Source: Mesobacillus sp. AQ2 (lineage in GTDB: Bacteria > Bacillota > Bacilli > Bacillales > Cytobacillaceae). From it: 64,000 nucleotides of DNA. Below are positions 23,719 to 32,056 of the stretch, piece by piece. Below the pieces are notes generated by a model that worked only from the letters and a program-made list of their open reading frames with translations, was not told the DNA's origin and searched no databases. Position numbers and translations under genes: made by a program. The stretch is taken from assembly GCF_030122805.1 (NCBI RefSeq), contig NZ_CP126080.1:4531501-4595500 (forward strand), read 5' to 3'. Each line of letters opens with the position of its first letter. Position 1 is the stretch's first letter.

Positions 23719-24372
23719 TTAAATAATGGTTTTGGAGTGGACAATCATGATATCCACTTGTTTCTGAAAACTTGGTTCCTCTTCTGTCAGCAAGGTGGTC
23801 TCATTGATGTTGTCTAATGGTGTTGTTTCATCCATGTCATCCGGTTCCGCTGTAAGGACGGTAGTTTCATTCCATTCGGACAGAATGGTCGTCTCGGTTG
23901 GTGAATCATGGGAGGTACTCTGGCTTGTTGAAACTCCGGCTGCCACTGGTTCCCGCACCGGAACTTCAGCTAATAATGCTGTAGGCTCGTATCCAGCCTG
24001 AGTAAGAAGAGCAGTCGGCTCAAGGCCATCCTGTTTAAGCAAAGCTGTCTTTTTGAAGCTCTCCTGGCTTAAGAGAGCAGTCGGATCCATCTTCTCGCTT
24101 GCCATCTTTTCGGTCGGCTCCACATATTCACCAGCTGCGACTTCCTTCTCAACATTCTTGCGGACATGGATTTCCTTTGTTGTCGGCTTGGTGCTTGTGT
24201 CGGTCTGTTTACTGGTCGTCTTCCGGGCTTTTCTTCCCGCCCCAGGCCAATTCCATCCGGTAAGGTCCGTAATCACCTGGGCAATATTGAGCTTCATATA
24301 GACTGTGATGGCTATCACCAGCGTAACCGCTGCCCCTGCCATTCCGCCGTAAAACATAATCTGGTATGCCAA
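23719..24372 (-). CDS. Membrane protein with eight spaced Thr-x-Leu motifs, putative kinase substrate
   Basis: A 217-residue protein with one N-terminal membrane helix (about residues 7-28) and a long hydrophilic tail. Residues 96-139 form four 11-residue repeats, each holding PTALL or KTALL, with Thr98, 109, 120 and 131 exactly 11 apart. Four ETTxL motifs follow near 161, 170, 183 and 192. Acidic-Thr-x-Leu peptides resemble phospho-Thr sites read by FHA domains. The gene lies between the Ser/Thr kinase and the Ig-like gene and near an FHA protein, so I infer a multisite phosphorylation scaffold. The start used is TTG at 24372; an ATG 15 bases inside is possible. No known family recognised. 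Confidence 0.75.
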   Translation of the reverse strand: MAYQIMFYGGMAGAAVTLVIAITVYMKLNIAQVITDLTGWNWPGAGRKARKTTSKQTDTSTKPTTKEIHVRKNVEKEVAAGEYVEPTEKMASEKMDPTALLSQESFKKTALLKQDGLEPTALLTQAGYEPTALLAEVPVREPVAAGVSTSQSTSHDSPTETTILSEWNETTVLTAEPDDMDETTPLDNINETTLLTEEEPSFQKQVDIMIVHSKTII

Positions 24373-24435
24373 TCTCTTTCAACTGCCTTTCTTGAGAAGT
24401 GCCCCTTTGCTACTTGGGGCCTTCCCTTTACTCCC

Positions 24436-26379
24436 CTAGAGAATATTCAAGTTTTCCATACGTCTGGTGAGTTTTTTGAAGCCTTCATCGTCTTTGACGC
24501 CAGGCAGGCTGCCTGCTTTTTCATAGACCTTTTTCGCTTCGGCATAATTTCGGCTGCCTTCCTCTTTGTTTTGTTCAATGTCGAGGAGCAGGTTCCCGAA
24601 TTTCACATGTGCGTCGATGCTGTCAGGGAATTTTTTTAGCGTCGTGTTACGGAAATGTTCGACTGCCCGTGAGAATTCACCCATCTCCTGATATATAACG
24701 CCAACTTTGACATAGACTTCTTCCTGGTCGGCGACATTCAAATCGAGCAGATTGTTATAACGCTCGATCGCCTGTTCAAAATCGCCGCGCGCGGTGGCTT
24801 TGTCCTCGGAATTCACGCCGCGGCTGTAGTATGCCTGAGCCAGCTTCTGTTCAAATTCCATTTCATATTTGAATTGGAGCTGTTCGTTTTCGAGCTTTGC
24901 CAGTACTTCCTTCGCCTTCTGCACAATTTCGATCGCCTGGGTATTGGCATCTGGAATCTGGCTTTTGTAAGAAATATAGATGTTGGCAAGTGAATTGTAG
25001 TTATCGATTTTCCTACTGTCGTTGGCAAGGCCATCATTGTACTCGTGGAATTCCATAAGGTCTCCGGCAAATTTGGCATAGTCGACGTTCAGACTGCTCA
25101 TTGTCGTTGCCAGCGACTTGTAATATTTCGCATCCGGCAGGTCTTTTTCATCGATTTGCTGGAAGTATTTCAGCGCATTGTTATAGTCCCTTTTTACATC
25201 GAAATAGGTCATCCCCATTTTGAAAAGGACCTCGTTATTCTTATGGACTCCTCCGTATTCATCCTGTATGTATGATTCCAGCTTGGCGAGTCCTTCGTCG
25301 GTCTGGTTTCTATTAATATATAAATCAAGCAGATTGATGTATGCCTCCGGACGGCTCTTGTCGACGCGGGTGGCACTTTCGAGAAGCTTGATCGCCTCGG
25401 TCTGCTCTCCGTCCATCAAGGCAATGCTGGCCTGATTAACAAGATTCATATAATCCTGGAACTGTTCATTTTTCATCCCTTTGTAGCCAAGGGCAGAAGT
25501 CGTCGAGAATCCGAGGAACAGTACAGCCGGAACAAGGAACATCGCCAGCTTCTTTATCAGCATGTTCTTGTAGCCCTTTGTCAGCCTGTTGATATGTTCG
25601 AGGTCATAGCTCAGCTCTTCGCAATTCTGATATCGATTTGCTGGTTCGGCCTGGGTGCATTTTTTGATGATATGCTCGAGGCCTTCAGGAAGTGTCGGAT
25701 CCCACTCTCGGATCGGCCTGATTTCAAACGGCGGCTCACTGAGGCTTTTGCCGGTGACGAGATGGTAAAGCGTAATTCCCAGGCTGTAAATATCCGTTTT
25801 CGCGTCGGTCTGCCTGCCGGAAATCTGTTCAGGGGCCGCATACCCCTTCGTTCCGAGATTCGTAGTGTCAGAGAGATTCTCGGTTTTGAATTCCCGCGCA
25901 ATCCCGAAGTCAATCAGCTTGATTTTCCCCTCAGGCGTAAGCATGACATTGTCCGGCTTCATGTCGCGGTAGATGATTGGATAAGGCTTTCGGGTGTGAA
26001 GGTATCCGAGCACATCGCTCAGCTGCTTCGCCCACTCGATCACTTCTTTTGCGGGGATTTTACCGTCGCGCTTCAGGCGTTCCTTCAGCGACTCACCCTC
26101 GATATAGTCCATCACCACATAAATGTCGCCTTCGGACTCGATGATGTCATAGATTTTCGGCAGTGAACCGTGGTCGAGCTTCTTTAGCATGTTCGCCTCA
26201 ACGACAAGGCTGTTGATCAGCAGCTCGTTGTTGCTGTTGCTGCGCTTGCGGATATCCTTGACGACGAGCGATTTGTTGAGCCGGTTGTCCATTGCCAGAT
26301 AGACGACACTCATGCCGCCGCGCCCGATCTCCTTCAATATTTCATATCTGTCATCAATAATCGTGCCAATTTGTATCAA
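24436..26379 (-). CDS. Membrane Ser/Thr protein kinase with extracellular TPR region
   Basis: The kinase domain covers about residues 12-265: Gly loop GRGGMSVVY, Lys43, YRDMKPDN with catalytic Asp141 (Tyr replacing the usual His), DFG at 159-161 and the activation-loop end GTKGYAAPEQ. A membrane helix lies at about 279-299, and the remaining 350 residues are helical TPR-like repeats predicted outside the cell. This differs from PrkC, which has PASTA repeats. GGAGG lies only one base before the ATG at 26385 but seven before a TTG at 26379, so I prefer TTG. It is transcribed after the PP2C gene (55 bases). The likely role is phosphorylating the nearby Thr-rich and FHA proteins and the secretion machinery. 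Confidence 0.93.
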   Translation of the reverse strand: MIQIGTIIDDRYEILKEIGRGGMSVVYLAMDNRLNKSLVVKDIRKRSNSNNELLINSLVVEANMLKKLDHGSLPKIYDIIESEGDIYVVMDYIEGESLKERLKRDGKIPAKEVIEWAKQLSDVLGYLHTRKPYPIIYRDMKPDNVMLTPEGKIKLIDFGIAREFKTENLSDTTNLGTKGYAAPEQISGRQTDAKTDIYSLGITLYHLVTGKSLSEPPFEIRPIREWDPTLPEGLEHIIKKCTQAEPANRYQNCEELSYDLEHINRLTKGYKNMLIKKLAMFLVPAVLFLGFSTTSALGYKGMKNEQFQDYMNLVNQASIALMDGEQTEAIKLLESATRVDKSRPEAYINLLDLYINRNQTDEGLAKLESYIQDEYGGVHKNNEVLFKMGMTYFDVKRDYNNALKYFQQIDEKDLPDAKYYKSLATTMSSLNVDYAKFAGDLMEFHEYNDGLANDSRKIDNYNSLANIYISYKSQIPDANTQAIEIVQKAKEVLAKLENEQLQFKYEMEFEQKLAQAYYSRGVNSEDKATARGDFEQAIERYNNLLDLNVADQEEVYVKVGVIYQEMGEFSRAVEHFRNTTLKKFPDSIDAHVKFGNLLLDIEQNKEEGSRNYAEAKKVYEKAGSLPGVKDDEGFKKLTRRMENLNIL

Positions 26380-26440
26380 AGTCATTCCTCCCAGAAACGC
26401 GGGCTGGTTCTTAATGATTTATCGTGATCTTGAACCTTCC

Positions 26441-27211
26441 CTATGCTTCCTTTTTTGCCAAAAGAATCGAGATATTGTCTGTTTCCTGGCGTTCTTTTGC
26501 CAGCTCGACGAGTTGAACGAGCTTTTCTTTCATGGTTATTTCATTGGTAAAATGTTGCGGATTCAGGTTTGTGAGCATTTCTTCCTCAGTGATTTCATGG
26601 TAAAATCCGTCGGTGCAGAGCATAAACATGCTCCTGCTTTCGAGTTGGCCTGAAGTAGTGACGACGTTAATGTCCTTTGTTGCGCCCACGCACTGAAGGA
26701 GCACATTCCGCCTCGGGTCAATTCTTGCCTGCTCCGCAGTGATGTTGCCGCGCTGCAGCTCGCGTTCCACGAGGGTCTGGTCCTCGGTCAGTTTTACCAG
26801 ATGGTCAGTGATACTGTAGGCCCTGCTGTCTCCAATCTGCAAAATGTAATATTGCTTTTGGAGGATGAGCAAAGCCGTGATTGTTGTCCCAAGCTTGATG
26901 TTCGAAGCCTCGCCATATTCAAGGATTTTAGTGTTCAGGTCGCGGATACGTTCCTCAAGTCTTGCGGGGATTTCGTGTTCAGCAATGCCGGTCTCCAGCA
27001 TCTCCGGCAGATCATTGTCAAACCAGCCGGACATGCCCCTGATCACCGTCGCGCTTGCAAGCTCCCCATGAGATAGTCCGCCCATGCCATCGCAGATGAT
27101 GAACAAGCCGTTTTCCCCGGCAGGTGTCTTCGCTGTTTTCAGCAACAGGCCATCCTGGTTCGTTTTCTTCTTGATTCCTATGTCGGTATGATAGGCCACT
27201 TGAAATGCCAT
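26441..27211 (-). CDS. PP2C-family Ser/Thr protein phosphatase
   Basis: A 256-residue soluble metal-dependent phosphatase. Visible motifs are TDIGIKKKTNQDG (residues 9-21, metal-binding Asp), IICDGMGG (38-45), IGDSRAYSI near 126, LTEDQTLV and, near the C-terminus, MLCTDGFYHEITEEE. These cover the core PP2C signatures. AGGAGG lies seven bases before the ATG. It sits between the FHA gene (18-base gap) and the kinase gene, the usual paired kinase/phosphatase arrangement, and should reverse the kinase's action in the cytoplasm. In B. subtilis the PrpC/PrkC pair does this elsewhere, so this would be a second, locus-specific set. Confidence 0.95.
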   Translation of the reverse strand: MAFQVAYHTDIGIKKKTNQDGLLLKTAKTPAGENGLFIICDGMGGLSHGELASATVIRGMSGWFDNDLPEMLETGIAEHEIPARLEERIRDLNTKILEYGEASNIKLGTTITALLILQKQYYILQIGDSRAYSITDHLVKLTEDQTLVERELQRGNITAEQARIDPRRNVLLQCVGATKDINVVTTSGQLESRSMFMLCTDGFYHEITEEEMLTNLNPQHFTNEITMKEKLVQLVELAKERQETDNISILLAKKEA

Positions 27212-27229
27212 CGTAGTTCCTCCTATCCA

Positions 27230-28546
27230 TCAATAAAGCCTGAAGATGAATTCCTCGTTCGCGAGCTTGATTTTGTCTTCATGCTTGATTTTGACTTTCT
27301 CCTTAGGCGAGACCTTCACGCCATTCACGTAACTGCCGTTGGTCGAGTGATTGTCTTCCAGGAAGTATTCGCCGTTCAATACGATCACATGGGCATGAAC
27401 CCGGCCGATCACTTTATTTTCAGAGGCAAAGTCCGCCCTCATGGGGTCGCGGCCGATTTTGAAAAAGTCCTTGGCAATTGTAATTTTTTCGTTCTTTGAT
27501 ACCGCCAGTAAAAATGGCCTTCGGGTCGAATGGCCGAGGGTTGTTGTTCCCTCATCCTCATCGTCCGGAAAAACTCCCAGAACTGTTGTCCCTTCGTGCT
27601 CCGGTTCACTGCTGGCAATGGCCGGCTGGATATTAATTGACGTACCACCGCCTAGTGCTGAAGCATCTTTTAACAAGGCATTGTTGTCACCGAGCTCAGC
27701 CCTCGTGATTCGCTTGTAATTGACCTCTTCCTCGATTTCAAGCTTGCGTCCTGTTTTTACATCCTTCTTCTGGCTTGTATACTCGGAGGTCAGCACGCCA
27801 TTGTCGACACTCGTTTTCATAGTGTGAACTTCGCTGCCCGGGCTGTAAAAGTTCGGGTTGATCGCCGGAATTTCAAGCTCTGAGGATTCCAGCAGTGGTT
27901 CTTCGTCTGTTGTTGCTGCTTGTAGTGCCGCTTCCTGCTTCGGTTTTTCGGGCATTTTGTATGGCTGACGTACGAGCGTTTCATCCCCGCCAAGCTCATT
28001 CATCTTTTCTAATAGACGTTCCGGCGTGGTTTCCTCTGACTCAATCAGGAAGTTATGGAGTTTGATGAAAAATACGGCATCATCATTTTCGTCGTAAGGA
28101 GCCGACAGCAGCAATTCCTGCAGGAATCCTTTAAGTGATACCTTTTCAAAAATATTATTTTTTATTGGGAGGTAGATAAAAACTAATCTGTTTGAAAAAT
28201 TATCAATAAAGATGTCACGCTGGCTGAACACAAAATTCGCGATATCCAGGCCGCTGGCTTGAGCATCCGCCAAGGTTTCGGCAATGTTGAGGAAGCTGTT
28301 GTACAGCCGCTCCTTCGTCGCCGGCGCGGAATTCAGCATTTCAAGCGTGTTATCGGAAATCATGTCATAGCGAAGAAAGCAGTTCTCTCCCTCTAAAATC
28401 GCATGACACGGCAGGATTCCCGGAACCCGGCTCGCTCTCAGCAGCTCCACCTGGCCGGCATCGATATCCGCCTTGCTTTCTGCATGATAATAAAGGAATT
28501 TCGAAATTCCGTAGCTTTCCAATTTAAATTCCACCTGTTTGATCAT
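27230..28546 (-). CDS. DUF6382-like plus FHA domain protein
   Basis: A 438-residue cytoplasmic protein in three parts. Residues 1-190 form an alpha/beta domain (YDMISDNTLEML near 100, then a NIAETLADAQASGLDIANFV helix) of the DUF6382 type, which in layout recalls the pseudokinase part of EssB/YukC; that likeness is inference. The middle is acidic and disordered and holds two EGTTxLG motifs near 316 and 330. The C-terminal 95 residues are an FHA domain: IGRDPMRADF, GRVHAHV and DNHSTNGSYVNG, with the phospho-Thr-binding Arg, Ser and Asn. The closely placed TTxL motif and FHA domain could form an intramolecular switch as in mycobacterial GarA. It precedes the PP2C gene by 18 bases. Confidence 0.85.
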   Translation of the reverse strand: MIKQVEFKLESYGISKFLYYHAESKADIDAGQVELLRASRVPGILPCHAILEGENCFLRYDMISDNTLEMLNSAPATKERLYNSFLNIAETLADAQASGLDIANFVFSQRDIFIDNFSNRLVFIYLPIKNNIFEKVSLKGFLQELLLSAPYDENDDAVFFIKLHNFLIESEETTPERLLEKMNELGGDETLVRQPYKMPEKPKQEAALQAATTDEEPLLESSELEIPAINPNFYSPGSEVHTMKTSVDNGVLTSEYTSQKKDVKTGRKLEIEEEVNYKRITRAELGDNNALLKDASALGGGTSINIQPAIASSEPEHEGTTVLGVFPDDEDEGTTTLGHSTRRPFLLAVSKNEKITIAKDFFKIGRDPMRADFASENKVIGRVHAHVIVLNGEYFLEDNHSTNGSYVNGVKVSPKEKVKIKHEDKIKLANEEFIFRLY

Positions 28547-28609
28547 CGCGCTTCGACTCCAATTTTGAATTTATGTATGGTTTTAGGTTGAGACCATCCT
28601 TTAAGGACG

Positions 28610-28714
28610 TTTATCTCCAGTTGGGCCCATTTTATCTCCAGTTGAAAAGCTTTTATCTCCAGTTGAAGAACTTTTATTTCCAGTTGAAGAGCTTTTATCT
28701 CCAGTTTGGTGATT
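28610..28714. repeat. Tandem array, five units, exact 21-bp period (TTTATCTCCAGTTG core)
   Basis: Units begin at 28610, 28631, 28652, 28673 and 28694, each exactly 21 bp apart. The first 14 bases are conserved (TTTATCTCCAGTTG, one TTTATTTCC variant) and the last seven vary around AAAAGCT. Decayed, out-of-phase look-alikes may continue to about 28810. The array lies in the 28547-28842 gap between the WXG100 genes and the FHA gene, inside the T7SS region. The sequence is unrelated to the arrays at 524 and 51270, but the period is the same. Confidence 0.9.
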
Positions 28715-28842
28715 TTTTACAGCGAATCCCATTTTTAGAGGAAAACAAAAGCTTTCCCTCCTGCAAAATCATGGATATTTCCTGTTGGAGCACTTTTTTT
28801 CCAGGTTGCTCCTCATATATGAAAATTGCCCTTAATTAGGGG

Positions 28843-28898
28843 TACATTTTACAGAAGGGCAAACTGCCAATGCCGCTTGCCCCCTACCCTCTGTAAAA
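28843..28898 (-). terminator. Large hairpin after the WXG100 genes, terminator or attenuator
   Basis: TTTTACAG (28847-28854) pairs with CTGTAAAA (28891-28898), with inner GGG/CCC and GCAA/TTGC pairing. It follows the WXG100 stop at once. The T-run is short, so partial read-through into the FHA/kinase genes is possible and would give the secreted WXG100 proteins more transcript than the signalling genes. Confidence 0.6.
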
Positions 28899-28903
28899 AG
28901 TGA

Positions 28904-29206
28904 TTACTTAAAAGAGCTGGCGTTGTTGTTGATTGCTGTTTCTGCGGTGTTGTAGTTTGTGACAGTGTTATCCAAGAACTTGGCGTAGCTGTCGACGACC
29001 TGGCGATATTCTTCAAATCGTGGTGCCAATGAGTTGAAGTTGCCGCGGATTGTGTTGGATGCATCAGAGTTCCATGATGACGCAAGTGCATTCATGTCCT
29101 TCTTGATTTCTTCCAATCTAGTGGATAGTTGCTGGTTCAGCGTGCGGATCTGGCCCGCCGTTTTGCTAACCTCGCCGAGCGAGATTTTGATTCCATCTCC
29201 TGCCAA
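28904..29206 (-). CDS. WXG100-family protein (ESAT-6-like)
   Basis: A 100-residue helical-hairpin protein of the type VII secretion substrate family. The two amphipathic helices are joined by a turn at about residues 44-47 where the WXG motif reads WNS. Length, lack of a signal peptide and the heptad pattern (IRTLNQQLSTRLEEIKKDM) fit. The C-terminal helix ends without an obvious YxxxD/E signal in the standard place, although EEYRQVV and DSYAKFLD are near-matches. It lies 30 bases after the other WXG100 gene, and the two could form a heterodimer. Confidence 0.88.
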   Translation of the reverse strand: MAGDGIKISLGEVSKTAGQIRTLNQQLSTRLEEIKKDMNALASSWNSDASNTIRGNFNSLAPRFEEYRQVVDSYAKFLDNTVTNYNTAETAINNNASSFK

Positions 29207-29236
29207 TGTATTTCACCTCCTGCATTATGTTATGGA

Positions 29237-29542
29237 TTAGTTGCTCAATCTCTTAGCCTGGTTAATGACTTCAGATTGAGTGTCGCGGTATGTCTTCGCG
29301 CTCATCTTCAGGAACTCAGAGTATTGTCTCATCAACTGAGTCATCTTCTGGAAGTCGTCCATGAAGCCTTTGATCTGTGCAGTGTAAGCCTGGTTGTCAG
29401 CACCTTGCCACGCTGCAGCCATGCCTTCGACTTCGTTGAAAAGAGCTTTGTAGTTTCTTTCGTAGTCAGCTGCCTGCTGGTCAATCTTGTTAGCAGTCGT
29501 TTCAAGCTTCGCTGGTTCAACAGTGATTGATCTTGCCATCAT
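29237..29542 (-). CDS. WXG100-family protein (ESAT-6-like)
   Basis: A 101-residue WXG100 protein with the turn motif WQG at about residues 45-47 between two amphipathic helices. The C-terminal helix holds YRDTQSEV, close to the YxxxD/E export signal. AGGAGG lies six bases before the first of two ATG codons. It leads the WXG100 pair and follows the 63-residue partner gene by 28 bases. Proteins like this dimerise and are exported by EssC, either as substrates or as structural parts of the secretion system. It is the more typical WXG100 member of the pair. Confidence 0.92.
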   Translation of the reverse strand: MMARSITVEPAKLETTANKIDQQAADYERNYKALFNEVEGMAAAWQGADNQAYTAQIKGFMDDFQKMTQLMRQYSEFLKMSAKTYRDTQSEVINQAKRLSN

Positions 29543-29570
29543 TTTTCACCTCCTTTCAAGTCTGATAGAG

Positions 29571-29762
29571 TTATATTCTTCTTAATTTGTAGCTTACATA
29601 GCGGTACTTTTCCGCAGACCGGCGCAAACCCGACGCTGCTTTTACAGAACCGATCCCTTTAAATTCGTGACTGATCCCATTCGAAATATCATCAAGCTCC
29701 CTGGCGATTGCGTTCGCTTCGTTGGCAATCCTGTTAATCTTGCTTTTCACTTTCGCATCCAT
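29571..29762 (-). CDS. Small helical protein, putative lipase-export partner
   Basis: A 63-residue, strongly basic and helical protein (MDAKVKSKINRIANEANAI at the start, EKYRYVSYKLRRI at the end), with no signal peptide. It starts 3 bases after the lipase stop. In T7SS loci, small helical proteins encoded beside an LXG or LXG-like toxin bind its targeting domain before export. Its place directly after a lipase with a helical C-terminal end suggests that role. It is shorter than typical WXG100 proteins and lacks the WXG turn. I recognise no named family. Confidence 0.65.
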   Translation of the reverse strand: MDAKVKSKINRIANEANAIARELDDISNGISHEFKGIGSVKAASGLRRSAEKYRYVSYKLRRI

Positions 29763-29765
29763 TGT

Positions 29766-31172
29766 TTACCCCCTGATCGAACCGGCTTTTCCGGCAAGAT
29801 ATCTTTCATTCTTCTGTAAAAGTTCTGCCGTGGTGTAAAGGTAATTGATGCTATCCGGAATCCGGAAGTCGAAAGACGTGCTGATATCGGCAGCAAGGAC
29901 ATTATCCAGCCCGGACAATCCCGCTTCCCAGTATAGATTGTCAATCATGTCGTTGAGCTGCGCGATCCGCCTTTGGACCGAACGGAGCCGGTTGGCGTAA
30001 TAGTACAGCCTTGGGATGTCTACTTTTATATAGGGTTCGATTGGGAAGTTGTTGCCGTTCAGGCCGTCTATAAAATTGCCGATTTTAACTGCAGCCTTTG
30101 ATATGAGCTCGGCAAAGAATGAATTTACCTTTTCCTCGAACTCTTTTTTTGCTTTTGCCAGTCCCACGACAAGCTTCACCGTCTGTTCACGGATTAAATG
30201 GGCAGCTGCTGTCATTGCTTTGGCCGTGTAATGCATGACAGCTACCGCGGCATTAGCGACTACGTAAGCTGCCTTATAAACCCTGATCGGAGTGGAGTTA
30301 GATAGTTCACGGAAGATGTCTTCAAAAATCATATTGTTTAGGACAGACCTGCCAAACGATTGACCATTCTCATAAACTTTGAAATTGCCATTTTCATCAA
30401 ATCCAGCACTGCTCGTTAATGAATGAGGATAGAATGGTTTTTTAATATCATAATCCTCTTTAATACCAATCGTTTTATCGACATACGGTACTTTGCCAAG
30501 TTGCGAGACAGGATCATAAGCATAAACGATGAAATCATGCCGATCTCCCATCAATGCCTCTTGTTCCTTCTTGGATAGAGACCACCAATATAATGGGGCA
30601 GCATTTATTACATATGCCTTGGTGTTATCATCAAGGTTGTTGATAAAAACGTAATCCGCCAGGTTGCCGCCCTTGGAATGGCCAAGCAGCAGCCTTTCAC
30701 CCGATGCCTCTCCAAGATATTTTTGATAAAATTCATTTGCTTCTTTCTGTTGCTTGATTTCCACTCCCATTGAAGCTTCAAAATTGGAGGTCCAATCAGT
30801 CCTTAAGTGACCCATATCCCCCATCGCCTCACTGCCTCGGAAAACAGCAGTCGCGTTTCCGCTCTTATCTTCGAATGCATATCCAACAAAACCGGAGTCG
30901 GATGCACCTTTAGAATTGTTTCCTTCATTAGGGTTAAAGTTCTGGTAGCCTGATAATTTTACGTTATGAAGATTTGAACTTTTAAAACTACCACTTGAAA
31001 AAAAAGCCTCTAGCTGTTTATAGCTATCCTCATTTTTATCAGCACTCATTTTTGCATAATCCCAAATCCGCTCTATGCTTTTGCCGTTAAGAGGTTGATT
31101 ATTAGGCAAATCATAGTATGACAACATTAACAGGACATTTTTCTCTTCATCAGTTAGTTTATTAAGGGACAT
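29766..31172 (-). CDS. Mbeg1/DUF2974-like lipase with C-terminal helical export domain
   Basis: I start at the ATG at 31172 (MSLNKLTDEEKN), which has GGGGTGAT upstream; the longer frame lacks a site. The 468-residue product has an N-terminal alpha/beta hydrolase domain with the nucleophile elbow LLGHSKGGN near residue 167 and candidate Asp and His further on (YAYDPVSQLG, PHSLTSS). After about 300 it becomes helical: an Ala-rich region, then IPRLYYYANRLRSVQRRIAQ and a WEAGLSG turn resembling an LXG/WXG hairpin. Lipase first and targeting part last is the reversed layout described for Staphylococcus aureus TslA. It starts four bases after the lipoprotein stop. A secreted phospholipase-type toxin is likely but inferred. 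Confidence 0.8.
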   Translation of the reverse strand: MSLNKLTDEEKNVLLMLSYYDLPNNQPLNGKSIERIWDYAKMSADKNEDSYKQLEAFFSSGSFKSSNLHNVKLSGYQNFNPNEGNNSKGASDSGFVGYAFEDKSGNATAVFRGSEAMGDMGHLRTDWTSNFEASMGVEIKQQKEANEFYQKYLGEASGERLLLGHSKGGNLADYVFINNLDDNTKAYVINAAPLYWWSLSKKEQEALMGDRHDFIVYAYDPVSQLGKVPYVDKTIGIKEDYDIKKPFYPHSLTSSAGFDENGNFKVYENGQSFGRSVLNNMIFEDIFRELSNSTPIRVYKAAYVVANAAVAVMHYTAKAMTAAAHLIREQTVKLVVGLAKAKKEFEEKVNSFFAELISKAAVKIGNFIDGLNGNNFPIEPYIKVDIPRLYYYANRLRSVQRRIAQLNDMIDNLYWEAGLSGLDNVLAADISTSFDFRIPDSINYLYTTAELLQKNERYLAGKAGSIRG

Positions 31173-31176
31173 ATTA

Positions 31177-31917
31177 TCACCCCTCTTGCGGTTGATAATA
31201 TTCTTTAATCTGCTCAGGGCTGCTAATATCCATTGAATCATCAACCATAATAGTTCCGTACACCTTAGCATCCAGATTTGACCAGTCAATATTGTTCACA
31301 TTAGATGTCCTCATATAGTCAGATACATTTTCAGAACGATCTACAAAGCCGACAGTCACTCCATAATATTTCGCATTAGACTCCTTTAGTTCGTTCAGCA
31401 ATTGATATACCGGCTCCAAATATTTCTCTACTTCCGGTTCTCCGTCGGTTTTCACTGCAATATTTAACGTAAGCAAAGCACCATTTTCATCTGTTTGTAA
31501 AAAATCAGTGACAGATGAATCTTTCTTTTCTGCAGTGTATTTCTCTTCTTCCACAAACAGCATTGTCTTGAACTCGACATCTTCATTGAAAGCCTGGTTC
31601 ACCTTATCCTTATAAAGCTGGTCAAGCTGATTTGACCAAACGGATAAAATATAGGTGTCATAGTATACTCCATCTTCATTTCTACTTTCACCTGCAAGGA
31701 AAACAAGCTCCGGCTTTCCTTCTGGATGAGCCATCACTTTGTCTTTTCCATACATTTCCGGAAAGATAACACTGCCTTCTTTTACACTTTCAATCTCAAA
31801 CTTCTCACCATATTTTTCTTCCAAATGCTCCATAACCTTACTCTCCGAACTCATACACCCCGCACCTCCCATTACTACGAATAAAATCACTGCAGTCAGC
31901 TTGATCCATTTTTTCAA
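31177..31917 (-). CDS. Lipoprotein, putative immunity to the secreted lipase
   Basis: I start at the TTG at 31917 (LKKWIKLTAVILF), preceded by AAGGTG eight bases upstream. The longer upstream frame lacks a lipoprotein-compatible N-terminus. The product is about 246 residues: a signal peptide with lipobox GGAGC near residue 21, then a hydrophilic alpha/beta domain of no family I recognise, rich in Glu, Lys and Asp. It should sit on the outer face of the membrane. Its stop is four bases before the lipase start, so the two are co-translated. In the S. aureus TslA system the immunity factor is also a surface lipoprotein, which supports but does not prove this role. Confidence 0.7.
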   Translation of the reverse strand: MKKWIKLTAVILFVVMGGAGCMSSESKVMEHLEEKYGEKFEIESVKEGSVIFPEMYGKDKVMAHPEGKPELVFLAGESRNEDGVYYDTYILSVWSNQLDQLYKDKVNQAFNEDVEFKTMLFVEEEKYTAEKKDSSVTDFLQTDENGALLTLNIAVKTDGEPEVEKYLEPVYQLLNELKESNAKYYGVTVGFVDRSENVSDYMRTSNVNNIDWSNLDAKVYGTIMVDDSMDISSPEQIKEYYQPQEG

Positions 31918-32030
31918 GTTCTCCACACCTTCCGTATTTAAAAACAGGAGCGGTCGGGTTATGAAAACCGCCCCCAAGGTCATATGTTCATATTCTGTGA
32001 GACGTGCATCGCCCCTGCGTCGCTCTTTCC

Positions 32031-32050
32031 GTGACACAAGAACCGTCCCC
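32031..32050. repeat. REP-like short sequence found widely in Bacillus genomes
   Basis: The 20-mer beginning GTGACACAAG and ending AACCGTCCCC matches, from memory, a short dispersed sequence common between Bacillaceae genes. It lies between the esaB stop and the lipoprotein gene, in a 139-base gap (31918-32056) that also holds a GCGGT/ACCGC hairpin. Confidence 0.5.
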
Positions 32051-32056
32051 ATGTCT

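Noticed and set aside
28573..28839. Plus-strand frame reading FYLQLKx repeats
   Set aside because: It is the 21-bp array translated; no ribosome site, and it opposes the operon.
29766..31289. Longer lipase start at 31289
   Set aside because: It overlaps the lipoprotein gene and lacks a ribosome site; ATG at 31172 has one.
31177..32052. Longer lipoprotein start at 32052
   Set aside because: It would put about 45 residues before the signal peptide and run through a REP-like sequence.
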